NCBI RefSeq assembly: GCF_010119205.1
Contig: NZ_WRXM01000003.1
Coordinates: 337,142-401,141, forward strand
Direction of reading: 5' to 3'
Length of the DNA: 64,000 bases
Source: Haloarcula limicola
GTDB lineage: Archaea > Halobacteriota > Halobacteria > Halobacteriales > Haloarculaceae
In this document: piece by piece, positions 15,693-23,174 of the stretch
Numbering within the stretch: position 1 is the first letter of the stretch
Layout of the letters: the number at the start of each line of letters is the position of its first letter
Notes under the pieces: model-generated
Database searches by the model: none
Seen by the model: the letters and a program-made list of their open reading frames with translations, nothing else
What the model was told of the DNA's origin: nothing
Made by a program: the position numbers and the translations under genes

Positions 15693-17477
15693 ATGCGGGT
15701 CGGGGGCGACCGAGCGCTGCTGATCGGCGTGGCTGCGACGCTGCTGACGCTCGTCGCGGTGTTCTACTACCCCGTCGGGAGCGTCCTCGCCAGCGCCGTC
15801 TCCGTCGGCGGTCGTCTCACGCTGTCCCCGCTCGTCTCGGTGCTCGCCGACCCCTTCTACACGGGCGCGTTCCACTCGCTCGTGACAGCGCCGGCGACGG
15901 TTCCGCGCGGTCTCGCGCGCTGGGCCGAGTCCGGGATGCCGTCGGTTCGCCTAGGGCTGTTCGGTTTCACGGCGTATCAGGCGCTCCTCTCGACGCTCGC
16001 GAGCGTCGCCGTCGGGTTGCCCGGCGCGTACCTGCTCGCCCGCTTCGAGTTCCCGGGACGGCGGTTCGTCCGCTCGGTGACGATCCTCCCGTTCGTCCTC
16101 CCCTCGATCATGGTTGCGGTCGGATTTCTGGCGATGTTCGGCCGGAGCGGCCTGCTCAACGACTTGCTCGGTGTCGTCGGACTCGGTCCGGTCGAGTTGA
16201 CGTTCACGCTCGAACTCATCGTCCTCGCGCACGCCTTCTACAACGCCCCGCTCGTCACGCGGCTGGTGACGACAGCTTGGGAGTCAGTGGACGCGAACCG
16301 CGTCGAGACGGCGCGAACGCTCGGGGCCACGCCCTACCGAGCGTTCCGCGACGTGACGCTCCCACAGATTCTCCCGGCGCTGCTGACCGCGTCGGTGCTC
16401 ACGTTCGTCTTCACGTTCATGTCGTTCCCGCTCGTGCTCGCGCTCGGCGGCCTCCAGCTCGCGACGGTCGAGGTCTGGCTGTACGCCCGCGTCCAGGACC
16501 TCGCGCTGACCGAGGCGGCGACGCTCGGCGCGCTGGAGACCGCGCTCTCGCTCGGGCTCGTCTACGTCTATCTGCGCTTCGAGGCCATGCAGATCAGCGC
16601 CCGCGGCGAGGGCCGCGGCCTGGCGCGGACGCCGCTCGTCGACGGGTGGCGGTCGCTCATCGACCCCAGACGGCTGGGACTGCTGGCGTACGGTGCCGTC
16701 GTACTGGTGCTGTTCGTCGGTCCCCTGGCGAGTCTCGTCATCGAGAGCGTGACGACGCCGTCGGGCCGACTGACCCTCGAGTACTACGCGTTCTTACTGT
16801 CCCAGCAGTCCTCCGCGGCGGCGGGGACGACTCGACCCTTACCGGCCATCGTCAACTCGTTGCTGTTCGGTGCGGGGGCGTTACTGCTGGCGCTGCCGAT
16901 GGGCGTCGTCGTCTCCGTCGTCGCCACGCGCGACGGGCGCGGCTCGCGGCTCGCCGAGGCGCTGTTGACCGCACCGCTGGCGGTCAGCGGCATCGTCCTC
17001 GGACTGGGGATGCTACGGACGCTCGTCTTCGGGACGACCGTCTTCGGTCATCGCATCACGCTCACGGGCCCGGTCGCCATCGTCGCCGCACACGCCGTCG
17101 CCGGCTATCCGTTCGTCTCGCGGAACGTCACCCCGGCGCTCTCGGGCGTCGACGACCGCCTCGGCGAGGCCGCGCGAGCGCTCGGAGCCGACCGGACCGC
17201 CGTGCTCACCGACATCGAGTTGCCGCTGGTCGCGCCGGCGCTCGTCGCCGGTGCCGCCTTCGCCTTCGCCATCAGCGTCGGCGAGTTCGACTCGACGGTC
17301 CTGCTCGCGGAGGGCCTCGACAGCGCGACGATGCCGGTCGCGCTCGAACGCTACATCGGCAACCGGTCGCTGGGACCCAACCTCGGCCCGGCGACGGCGA
17401 TGGGGACGGTGCTGCTGGCGGTGACGACCGTCAGCTTCGTGGTCATCGACCGCGTCGGCGGACGGTGGGAACGATGA
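15693..17477 (+). CDS. thiP: Thiamine ABC transporter permease, fused double domain
   Basis: A 594-residue fused permease with about 12 membrane spans in two BPD_transp_1 halves. Each half carries its own coupling loop: ETARTLGATPYRAFRDVTLP near residue 205 and EAARALGADRTAVLTDIELP near residue 490. This two-in-one architecture is that of ThiP and of the related iron and phosphonate permeases. It partners the ThiB-like lipoprotein upstream and the ATPase downstream, whose ATG overlaps its stop (ATGA). Confidence 0.88.
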   Translation: MRVGGDRALLIGVAATLLTLVAVFYYPVGSVLASAVSVGGRLTLSPLVSVLADPFYTGAFHSLVTAPATVPRGLARWAESGMPSVRLGLFGFTAYQALLSTLASVAVGLPGAYLLARFEFPGRRFVRSVTILPFVLPSIMVAVGFLAMFGRSGLLNDLLGVVGLGPVELTFTLELIVLAHAFYNAPLVTRLVTTAWESVDANRVETARTLGATPYRAFRDVTLPQILPALLTASVLTFVFTFMSFPLVLALGGLQLATVEVWLYARVQDLALTEAATLGALETALSLGLVYVYLRFEAMQISARGEGRGLARTPLVDGWRSLIDPRRLGLLAYGAVVLVLFVGPLASLVIESVTTPSGRLTLEYYAFLLSQQSSAAAGTTRPLPAIVNSLLFGAGALLLALPMGVVVSVVATRDGRGSRLAEALLTAPLAVSGIVLGLGMLRTLVFGTTVFGHRITLTGPVAIVAAHAVAGYPFVSRNVTPALSGVDDRLGEAARALGADRTAVLTDIELPLVAPALVAGAAFAFAISVGEFDSTVLLAEGLDSATMPVALERYIGNRSLGPNLGPATAMGTVLLAVTTVSFVVIDRVGGRWER

Positions 17478-18526
17478 GAACCGCCGGCGTCGAAGTGGAC
17501 GGCCTCGCGGTCGCGTACGACGGCGTGACCGCGCTCGAAGACGTCTCGCTGTCGATCGAGGAGGGCGAATTCTTCACGCTCGTCGGCCCCTCGGGCTGCG
17601 GGAAGACGACGATGCTCCGCTCGATCGCCGGACTGGAGACGCCGTCGTTCGGCCGCGTCGCCATCGACGGCCGCGACGTGACCGACCTCCCGACGGAGGA
17701 GCGCAACGTCGGCATGGTGTTTCAGAACTACGCGCTCTTTCCGCACATGAGCGTGCGCGAGAACGTCGCCTACGGCCTGCAGTTCCACGACCTCGACGAC
17801 GGGCGCACCGAGGACGAACGCGTCTTGGAGCTGCTCAAGCTGGTCGATCTGGCGTCGTTCGGCGACCGCGACCCGACGCAGCTCTCCGGGGGGCAGCGAC
17901 AGCGGGTCGCGCTCGCCAGAGCGCTCGCCCCTGAACCCGACGTGCTCCTCCTCGACGAACCGCTGTCGGCGCTGGACGCTCAGTTGCGCGAACGGCTCCG
18001 GGTGCAGATAAAGAACCTTCAGCGGGAACTGAACATCACGACGGTGTACGTCACGCACGACCAGGCCGAGGCGTTGGCGATCAGCGACCGCATCGCGGTC
18101 GTACAGGACGGGACCGTCGAACAGGTGGCGACCCCGGAGACGGTGTATCGCGACCCCGCGTCCCCGTTCGTGGCCGGATTCGTCGGCGACAACAACGTGT
18201 TTAACGGTGAGGTCACGGGGGGTGGGTCGCGACTCAATGTCGGGGGCGCGACCCTGCCGCTGCCGGACTGGACCGACGTGCGAGACGGGGAATCAGTGGC
18301 GCTCTCGGTCCGGCCCGAGTCTATTTCACTCGAAGGCATCGATGGCGCGACCGGGGGCGAGACCGCGCTCGACGCGGCGGTCCAGACGACCGAGTTCCTC
18401 GGCGACGCCTACCGAGTCCACTGCCTGTGGAACGGCCGAACGGTCGTCGTCAAGACCGGGTCGCCCGAGCCGCCGGCGGGCGACGTGACGCTCCGGTTCG
18501 ACAGCGCGGACGCGAACGTCCTCTGA
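17474..18526 (+). CDS. thiQ: Thiamine-type ABC transporter ATPase
   Basis: A 350-residue ATPase with Walker A GPSGCGKTTMLRSIAGLE near residue 38, VFQNYALFPHMSV, signature LSGGQRQRVALARALAPEP near 135 and Walker B VLLLDEPLSALD, followed by a TOBE domain ending near residue 345. At 350 residues it is longer than the enterobacterial ThiQ (about 230) because of the added C-terminal domain, as in FbpC/PotA-type ATPases. The ATG at 17474 overlaps the permease stop; the long open frame upstream is a shadow of thiP. It powers the ThiB/ThiP importer. Confidence 0.88.
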   Translation: MRTAGVEVDGLAVAYDGVTALEDVSLSIEEGEFFTLVGPSGCGKTTMLRSIAGLETPSFGRVAIDGRDVTDLPTEERNVGMVFQNYALFPHMSVRENVAYGLQFHDLDDGRTEDERVLELLKLVDLASFGDRDPTQLSGGQRQRVALARALAPEPDVLLLDEPLSALDAQLRERLRVQIKNLQRELNITTVYVTHDQAEALAISDRIAVVQDGTVEQVATPETVYRDPASPFVAGFVGDNNVFNGEVTGGGSRLNVGGATLPLPDWTDVRDGESVALSVRPESISLEGIDGATGGETALDAAVQTTEFLGDAYRVHCLWNGRTVVVKTGSPEPPAGDVTLRFDSADANVL

Positions 18527-18567
18527 TATCGGGGAGGTTTTAGCCGCGCCCGCCGGAGCGAAACGCG

Positions 18568-19569
18568 ATGAGCGATCTGGGGAAAATCGACCGCGAGACG
18601 TTCGAGGAGGTAATCTACCCCCAATTAGGTGCACACCGGGACGACGTGGCCGTCGGGCCGCGACACGGCGTCGACTTCGGCGTCCTCAACCTCGGGGATC
18701 AAGCGGTCGTGATCGCCACCGACCCCGTCTCGCTGCTACCGGATCTCGGTCTCGAACGCGCGGGGAGACTCGCCCTGGAGATAGTGCTGACCGACGTCGC
18801 CGTCTCGGGCGTCGCGCCGACGCATCTGGCGATAAATCTGACGCTCCCGCCGTCGTGGAGCGACGAGGAATTGGCGCGAGCGTGGACCGGGCTCGCCTCG
18901 CACGCCGAGCGCCTCGGCGTGAGCGTCGTCTCCGGCCACACGGCGCGCTACCCCGGCATCGAGAGCTCGTGGGTCGGGGGGGCCACCGTCCTCGGTATCG
19001 GCGACCGCGACGAGATCGTCCGGCCGGACGGAGCGAGCGTCGGCGACGAAGTCGTCGTGACGACCGGTCCCGCCGCGGAGATCACGGGCCTGCTCGCGAC
19101 GCTGTTTCCCGAGCAGCTGGGGCTCTCACCCGAGACCGTCGCGACGGCGCAGGAACGCGTCGAGGATATCGCGGCCGTCGCGGACGCCCGCGCGGCCTTC
19201 GAGGCGGGCGGCGTCACCGCGATGCACGACGCGACGGAGGGCGGCGTCGCCGGCGGACTCGTCGAGATGGCGCGCGGGGCGGACGCGCGCTTCGAGGTCG
19301 ATACCGAGGCGGTCCCGATCGCGGACGGCGTCGAGGCGGTGTGCGAGGCGGTCGAGGTGGACCCGTGGACCGTGACGAGCGCGGGCACGCTGTTGCTCGC
19401 CGTCGAACCGGGCCGCGGGGCCGCCGTCGCCGAGGCGGTCAGCGACCGCGGGACGCCCGCCGCCGTCGTCGGGAACGTCACGTCGGGAGAGGGCGTCTAC
19501 GCTGACGGCGACCGAATCGCTGCTCCCGAGAGCGACCCCTCGTGGGACGTCTTCGCTCGGTTCTCCTGA
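18568..19569 (+). CDS. AIR synthase-related protein (HypE/ThiL-like fold)
   Basis: A 333-residue protein of the PurM/HypE/SelD/ThiL superfamily. The N-terminal ATP-binding half has VIATDPVSLLPDLG near residue 50 and LTDVAVSGVAPTHLAINLTLP near 75, and the C-terminal half has ALHDATEGG-like MHDATEGGVAGGL near 220. These enzymes bind ATP between two half-barrels. It begins 41 bases after thiQ on the same strand, so a link to thiamine metabolism is suggested, but it is closer to the HypE-like group than to thiamine-phosphate kinase and lacks a decisive ThiL mark. Precise function is unknown. Confidence 0.8.
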   Translation: MSDLGKIDRETFEEVIYPQLGAHRDDVAVGPRHGVDFGVLNLGDQAVVIATDPVSLLPDLGLERAGRLALEIVLTDVAVSGVAPTHLAINLTLPPSWSDEELARAWTGLASHAERLGVSVVSGHTARYPGIESSWVGGATVLGIGDRDEIVRPDGASVGDEVVVTTGPAAEITGLLATLFPEQLGLSPETVATAQERVEDIAAVADARAAFEAGGVTAMHDATEGGVAGGLVEMARGADARFEVDTEAVPIADGVEAVCEAVEVDPWTVTSAGTLLLAVEPGRGAAVAEAVSDRGTPAAVVGNVTSGEGVYADGDRIAAPESDPSWDVFARFS

Positions 19570-20573
19570 GAGGTGGAGAGCGTGTTCTCGAGGGTGAACG
19601 CACCTAATATTGCTGTCGTCCCGAGGTGTTGCCCGCGTATGGACGATTTTTGATATCGAACGACCCCATATGGCTCTAAATGGCCCCAGGTTTGGATAGA
19701 ACTGACACAGATATCGATGAAGGGGGGTATTTTGGTTTATTCTTCGGAAGGTTCGAGCTACGCGTGTATCGGCTCGGCGGCCACCGTCCTCGTCGGGGAG
19801 AAGTCGGACGAGGAGCGACGTTACCGGCACGAGCGTCAGAACGGGGCGAACCGGCGGCCGGAAGACGACGACGATCAGCGGCCAGACACTCGTCTCGCCG
19901 ATCCCGGCGGGCCGAGTCCTGCGTGACCGGTCGCGGTGCTTCTCGTTCCGACCCGCGGCCGTCGTGCCGTCGCCCGTGCCCGCACGTCGACCGCGCGGCG
20001 TGGGATAGCACGGCCCGCGAGTCACAGGGCCTCGCGTCCGCCGGTAGTCACGCCGGGTAAACGAGTGCCCGGAGAGAAGAGGGACCGTTCCGCCGATATC
20101 GGAACGGTCGGGGTGTTGAGCATGGCGCTTGCAGGTGACTCGCCGTGGCGCTAGAGTGACCGCGTCGAGCGAGGGGCCGAACCACACGTAGTCAAGAAAG
20201 ATACACGTATTGGATAACGAAAGTACGTCCGTTATCGACTTTCGCGAAGCCGACGTTCGAGACCTGTGGACAGAGATATTAGACACAATATAGTTCTCGC
20301 ATCCTCGAATAGTTGTATTCTTTACTTTTTGAGTGTCGCTCTGCGTGCTGTATATACTTAGCGTTGCCCACGCCATGGCAAGCAGGGTTCAGGTCGGGGT
20401 GGCGTGGCGCTGCGAGAACCCCGAAAGAGCCTTCGAGAGGACTCTCGCGTAGAAGACACCAGCGGCCGAGTACGTAGCGAAGCGGCGAGCGAGAAGCGCA
20501 CGCTGAATCGGAGCCGTGCGTCGCGGTCCGAGCGACGGCCTCGCTCGCCGGGTATCGGATCGACTGCCCCATA
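19570..20573. other. 1-kb gene-free interval
   Basis: No convincing gene was found on either strand. Short frames exist but have Arg/Pro-rich shadow-like composition. AT content rises in the last 400 bases (roughly 20180-20360). A minus-strand stretch near 19800-19900 reads as a hydrophobic peptide (WPLIVVVFRPPVRPVLTLV) but has no credible start or continuation. It may be a decayed gene or a regulatory region for the following operon. Confidence 0.3.
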
Positions 20574-20583
20574 CATTAAATAC
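20574..20583 (+). promoter_or_regulatory. TATA element of formate-dehydrogenase-like operon
   Basis: CATTAAATAC, 24-33 bases before the GTG at 20607. The spacing matches a leaderless transcript starting at the GTG and is the main reason for choosing that start. Confidence 0.5.
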
Positions 20584-20606
20584 GCTCGCACGCGACGGTT
20601 TAGACC

Positions 20607-22154
20607 GTGACCGGACAGCGAATCATCGAGTCGGACCCAGCCGTTCGTGTTTCCACTGGTAGTGAGAACCACTCGCAGGGTCGAGTGGTGCTCGAGGCGG
20701 CGCGGGACGCCGACGCGTCGGTCGCGACGGCGGCCGTCGGGTCGACCGGGCACGTCGGACTGGAGCCGCTCGTTACGGCGACGCTCGACGGCGAAACGGC
20801 GTTCTTCTCCGAGTGTTCGCCGGGGCGAGCGCGCTCCGTGACCGAGGCACTCGACGGCGGGACGCTTCCGTCCGAGGACGCGGTGGCAGTAGTCGAACAC
20901 GAACCGGGGGCCGCGACACTGCCCGTCCCGGACGAAGGGCCGCTGGCCGTCGGTGAACGCGGGGTGCTCGGCTCGTGTGGCTGGGCGGTCCCCGGAAGTA
21001 TCGAGGACTACCGCGCGGGAGCGGGCTCGCTCCCGACGGACCTCGAACTCGCCGACGCGCTGTCGCGGCTCCGCGAGAGCGGCCTCCGCGGCCGCGGCCG
21101 CGGCGACGCGAGCGCCGACGCGCCGGTCGCCGACGAGTGGACGACCGCGAGCGAGGCCGCTGGAGACCCGGTCGTCGTCGTCAACGCGAACGAGGCCGAC
21201 GACCGCGCCGCCGGCGACGACCTCCTGCTCGAAGGCGCGCCGCTCTCGGTGCTCGACCCGGCGCTGACCGCGGCGGAGGCACTCGGCGCGTCCGACGTCG
21301 TGGCCTACCTCTCGGAGGACGCGGACCTCGCCCGCGAGCGAGTGCGGGCGGCCGCCGACGCGCTGGTCGAAGCCCGCGACCCCGAGGCCTCGCTCCGCGT
21401 CGTCGTCGGCCCGGACGAGTACAAGGCGGGCGAACCGACGATGGCGCTCGAGGCGATCGAGGGCAACCATCGACTCGAGGCCCGGCGGCGGCCGCCCGGC
21501 CCGAGCGAGTACGGGCTGAACGGCCGACCGACGCTCGTTCACACGCCGCGGACGCTCGCACAGGTCGGGCGCGTCCTCGCCGGAGTGGACCCCGGCGGCG
21601 TGCCGGCCGACCCCGGGACGCGCCTGTTCACCGTCGCCGGCGACGTCGCCGCGCCCGCGACGGTCGAGCTCTCGACCGGGGCGACGCTTTCGGACGCCCT
21701 GCCGGCGGTCGAGCCCGAAGGGTCCCGGAAGGCCGCCTGCGTCGGGGGCGTCTTCGGCGGCGTGACCCGCTCGCTGGACGTGCCCGCGAGCGCGCCCGGA
21801 CTGGAGAGCGCGCGCCTCGGGACCAACGGTGCGGTCGAATTAGTCGGGGAGTCGACCTGCATGGTCGCGCTCGCCGGCGAGCGAGCGAAGTTCGCCCGCG
21901 AGGAGAACTGCGGGCGCTGCGGTCCCTGCCGGGAGGGGTCGAAACAGCTCGTGGACCTCCTCCGGGACGTCTACGACGGCGAGTTCGCGGACGGGATGCT
22001 CCGCGAGCTCGGCCGCACCATGCGCGAGACCAGCCTCTGCGGGTTCGGGAGCGACGCCGCGCGACCGGTGACGACGACTATCGACGTTTTCGAAACCGAA
22101 TTTCACGCCCACGCCGACGGCCGCTGTCCGAGCGGGACGTGTACGAAACTATGA
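20607..22154 (+). CDS. NuoF/FdhB-like iron-sulfur flavoprotein subunit with degenerate flavin loop
   Basis: A 515-residue homologue of the NADH-binding 51-kDa subunit of complex I and NAD-dependent formate dehydrogenases. The C-terminal [4Fe-4S] motif is intact: ENCGRCGPCREG near residue 435 and SLCGFG near 475. The SLBB-like part precedes it. The glycine-rich flavin/NADH loop, normally GRGGAGFPTGxKW, reads GLRGRGRGDASADAPVADEW, so flavin or NADH binding may be lost or altered. A GTG start is used, 24-33 bases after the TATA element. It is first in an operon with an Fe-S protein and a molybdopterin oxidoreductase, and probably passes electrons between FdhA and an unknown acceptor. Confidence 0.8.
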   Translation: MTGQRIIESDPAVRVSTGSENHSQGRVVLEAARDADASVATAAVGSTGHVGLEPLVTATLDGETAFFSECSPGRARSVTEALDGGTLPSEDAVAVVEHEPGAATLPVPDEGPLAVGERGVLGSCGWAVPGSIEDYRAGAGSLPTDLELADALSRLRESGLRGRGRGDASADAPVADEWTTASEAAGDPVVVVNANEADDRAAGDDLLLEGAPLSVLDPALTAAEALGASDVVAYLSEDADLARERVRAAADALVEARDPEASLRVVVGPDEYKAGEPTMALEAIEGNHRLEARRRPPGPSEYGLNGRPTLVHTPRTLAQVGRVLAGVDPGGVPADPGTRLFTVAGDVAAPATVELSTGATLSDALPAVEPEGSRKAACVGGVFGGVTRSLDVPASAPGLESARLGTNGAVELVGESTCMVALAGERAKFAREENCGRCGPCREGSKQLVDLLRDVYDGEFADGMLRELGRTMRETSLCGFGSDAARPVTTTIDVFETEFHAHADGRCPSGTCTKL

Positions 22155-22229
22155 TTTCAGCTACACCACGCCGACGTCTCGACGTTTCGAACCGACCGAT
22201 CAGCAACGCTGCGGTGTGCGAGGGATTCG

Positions 22230-23174
22230 ATGAGTACTGACCCGATTTGGGAGGACACCACGACCGGAGCCGACGTCCCGTTGACAGAAGACATCGCGCC
22301 GGGGACGGCGAACGACCCGCCCGCGGGTTCGACGGAGGCCGCGACGCTGACCGTCGACGGCCAGACCGTCGAAGCCAGCGTGGGCTCGACGCTGCTCGAC
22401 GCCTGCGAGGCCGTCGAGACGGACGGCGACGTGCTCGCGCTCTGTTCGTACGACGACGAGGAGCAGATCGGCCCGCGCAGCGAGTGCCGGACCTGCATGG
22501 TCGAGACGGAGGAACACGGGGTCGTCCCCTCCTGTAGCTTCCCCGTCGAGGACGACATGACCGTCTCGACGGACACCGAGTCGGCCAGCGAGGCCCGGGA
22601 CGTGAATCTCGACCTCATCCTCTCGAACCACAACCTGCTGTGTACGACCTGCGGGGCCAACGGCCGCTGTGACTTGCAGGACGTGGCCATCGAGAACGAC
22701 GTCGAGGAGCCGCGCTACGGGGTGCTTCACGACCGGAGCCAGCTGGAACCGATAGACGACTCCTCGCCGTTCATCCAGATCGACCGGAACAAGTGCATCC
22801 TCTGTAACCGCTGCGTCGAGGCCTGCAACGACGTCCAGGTCGAGGGCGTCCTCCGGATGGAGGAGTCCGGCGGCGAGACCCGCATCGGCTTCCAGAACGA
22901 CGCCGACACGATGATGGACTCGACCTGCGTCTCCTGTGGCCACTGCGCGACTGTCTGTCCGACCGGCGCGCTCGTCGAGCAGGGACTGGTGGACGCGACG
23001 ACGCTGCCCGTGCCCGGCTTCACGCACAAGAACTCCGCCGAGGGCATCGTCGGCGAGGACTACGAGCGTCAACGGACTCAGATGACGCCGATGAAGCGGG
23101 AGGGCGACACCCGAAACGAGCCGCGAGTGTCGCGGCCGGAACCTGCGGCCACCGCGGAGGACGACTGGCTATGA
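22230..23174 (+). CDS. 2Fe-2S/4Fe-4S electron-transfer subunit (NuoG N-terminal/HoxU-like)
   Basis: A 314-residue iron-sulfur protein. A plant-type [2Fe-2S] domain near residues 40-110 (LCSYDDE...SECRTCMVE...CSFPV) is followed by the NuoG-type His/Cys-rich [4Fe-4S] segment (NHNLLCTTCGANGRCDLQ near 135), then two ferredoxin clusters (CILCNRCVEACN near 190 and CVSCGHCATVCPTGAL near 235). It would wire electrons from the molybdopterin subunit, whose ATG overlaps its stop (ATGA), to the NuoF-like subunit upstream. The tail after residue 260 is polar and variable. Confidence 0.85.
   Translation: MSTDPIWEDTTTGADVPLTEDIAPGTANDPPAGSTEAATLTVDGQTVEASVGSTLLDACEAVETDGDVLALCSYDDEEQIGPRSECRTCMVETEEHGVVPSCSFPVEDDMTVSTDTESASEARDVNLDLILSNHNLLCTTCGANGRCDLQDVAIENDVEEPRYGVLHDRSQLEPIDDSSPFIQIDRNKCILCNRCVEACNDVQVEGVLRMEESGGETRIGFQNDADTMMDSTCVSCGHCATVCPTGALVEQGLVDATTLPVPGFTHKNSAEGIVGEDYERQRTQMTPMKREGDTRNEPRVSRPEPAATAEDDWL

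Noticed and set aside
16277..17473. Long N-terminal extension of the ThiQ-like ATPase
   Set aside because: The extension is an Arg-rich shadow of thiP. The ATPase domain begins at the ATG at 17474, which overlaps the thiP stop.
19126..20376. 416-codon minus-strand ORF across the 1-kb gap
   Set aside because: It runs antisense into the AIR-synthase-like gene, has no promoter at its start and no recognisable domain; one hydrophobic patch near 19850 is not enough to call a gene.
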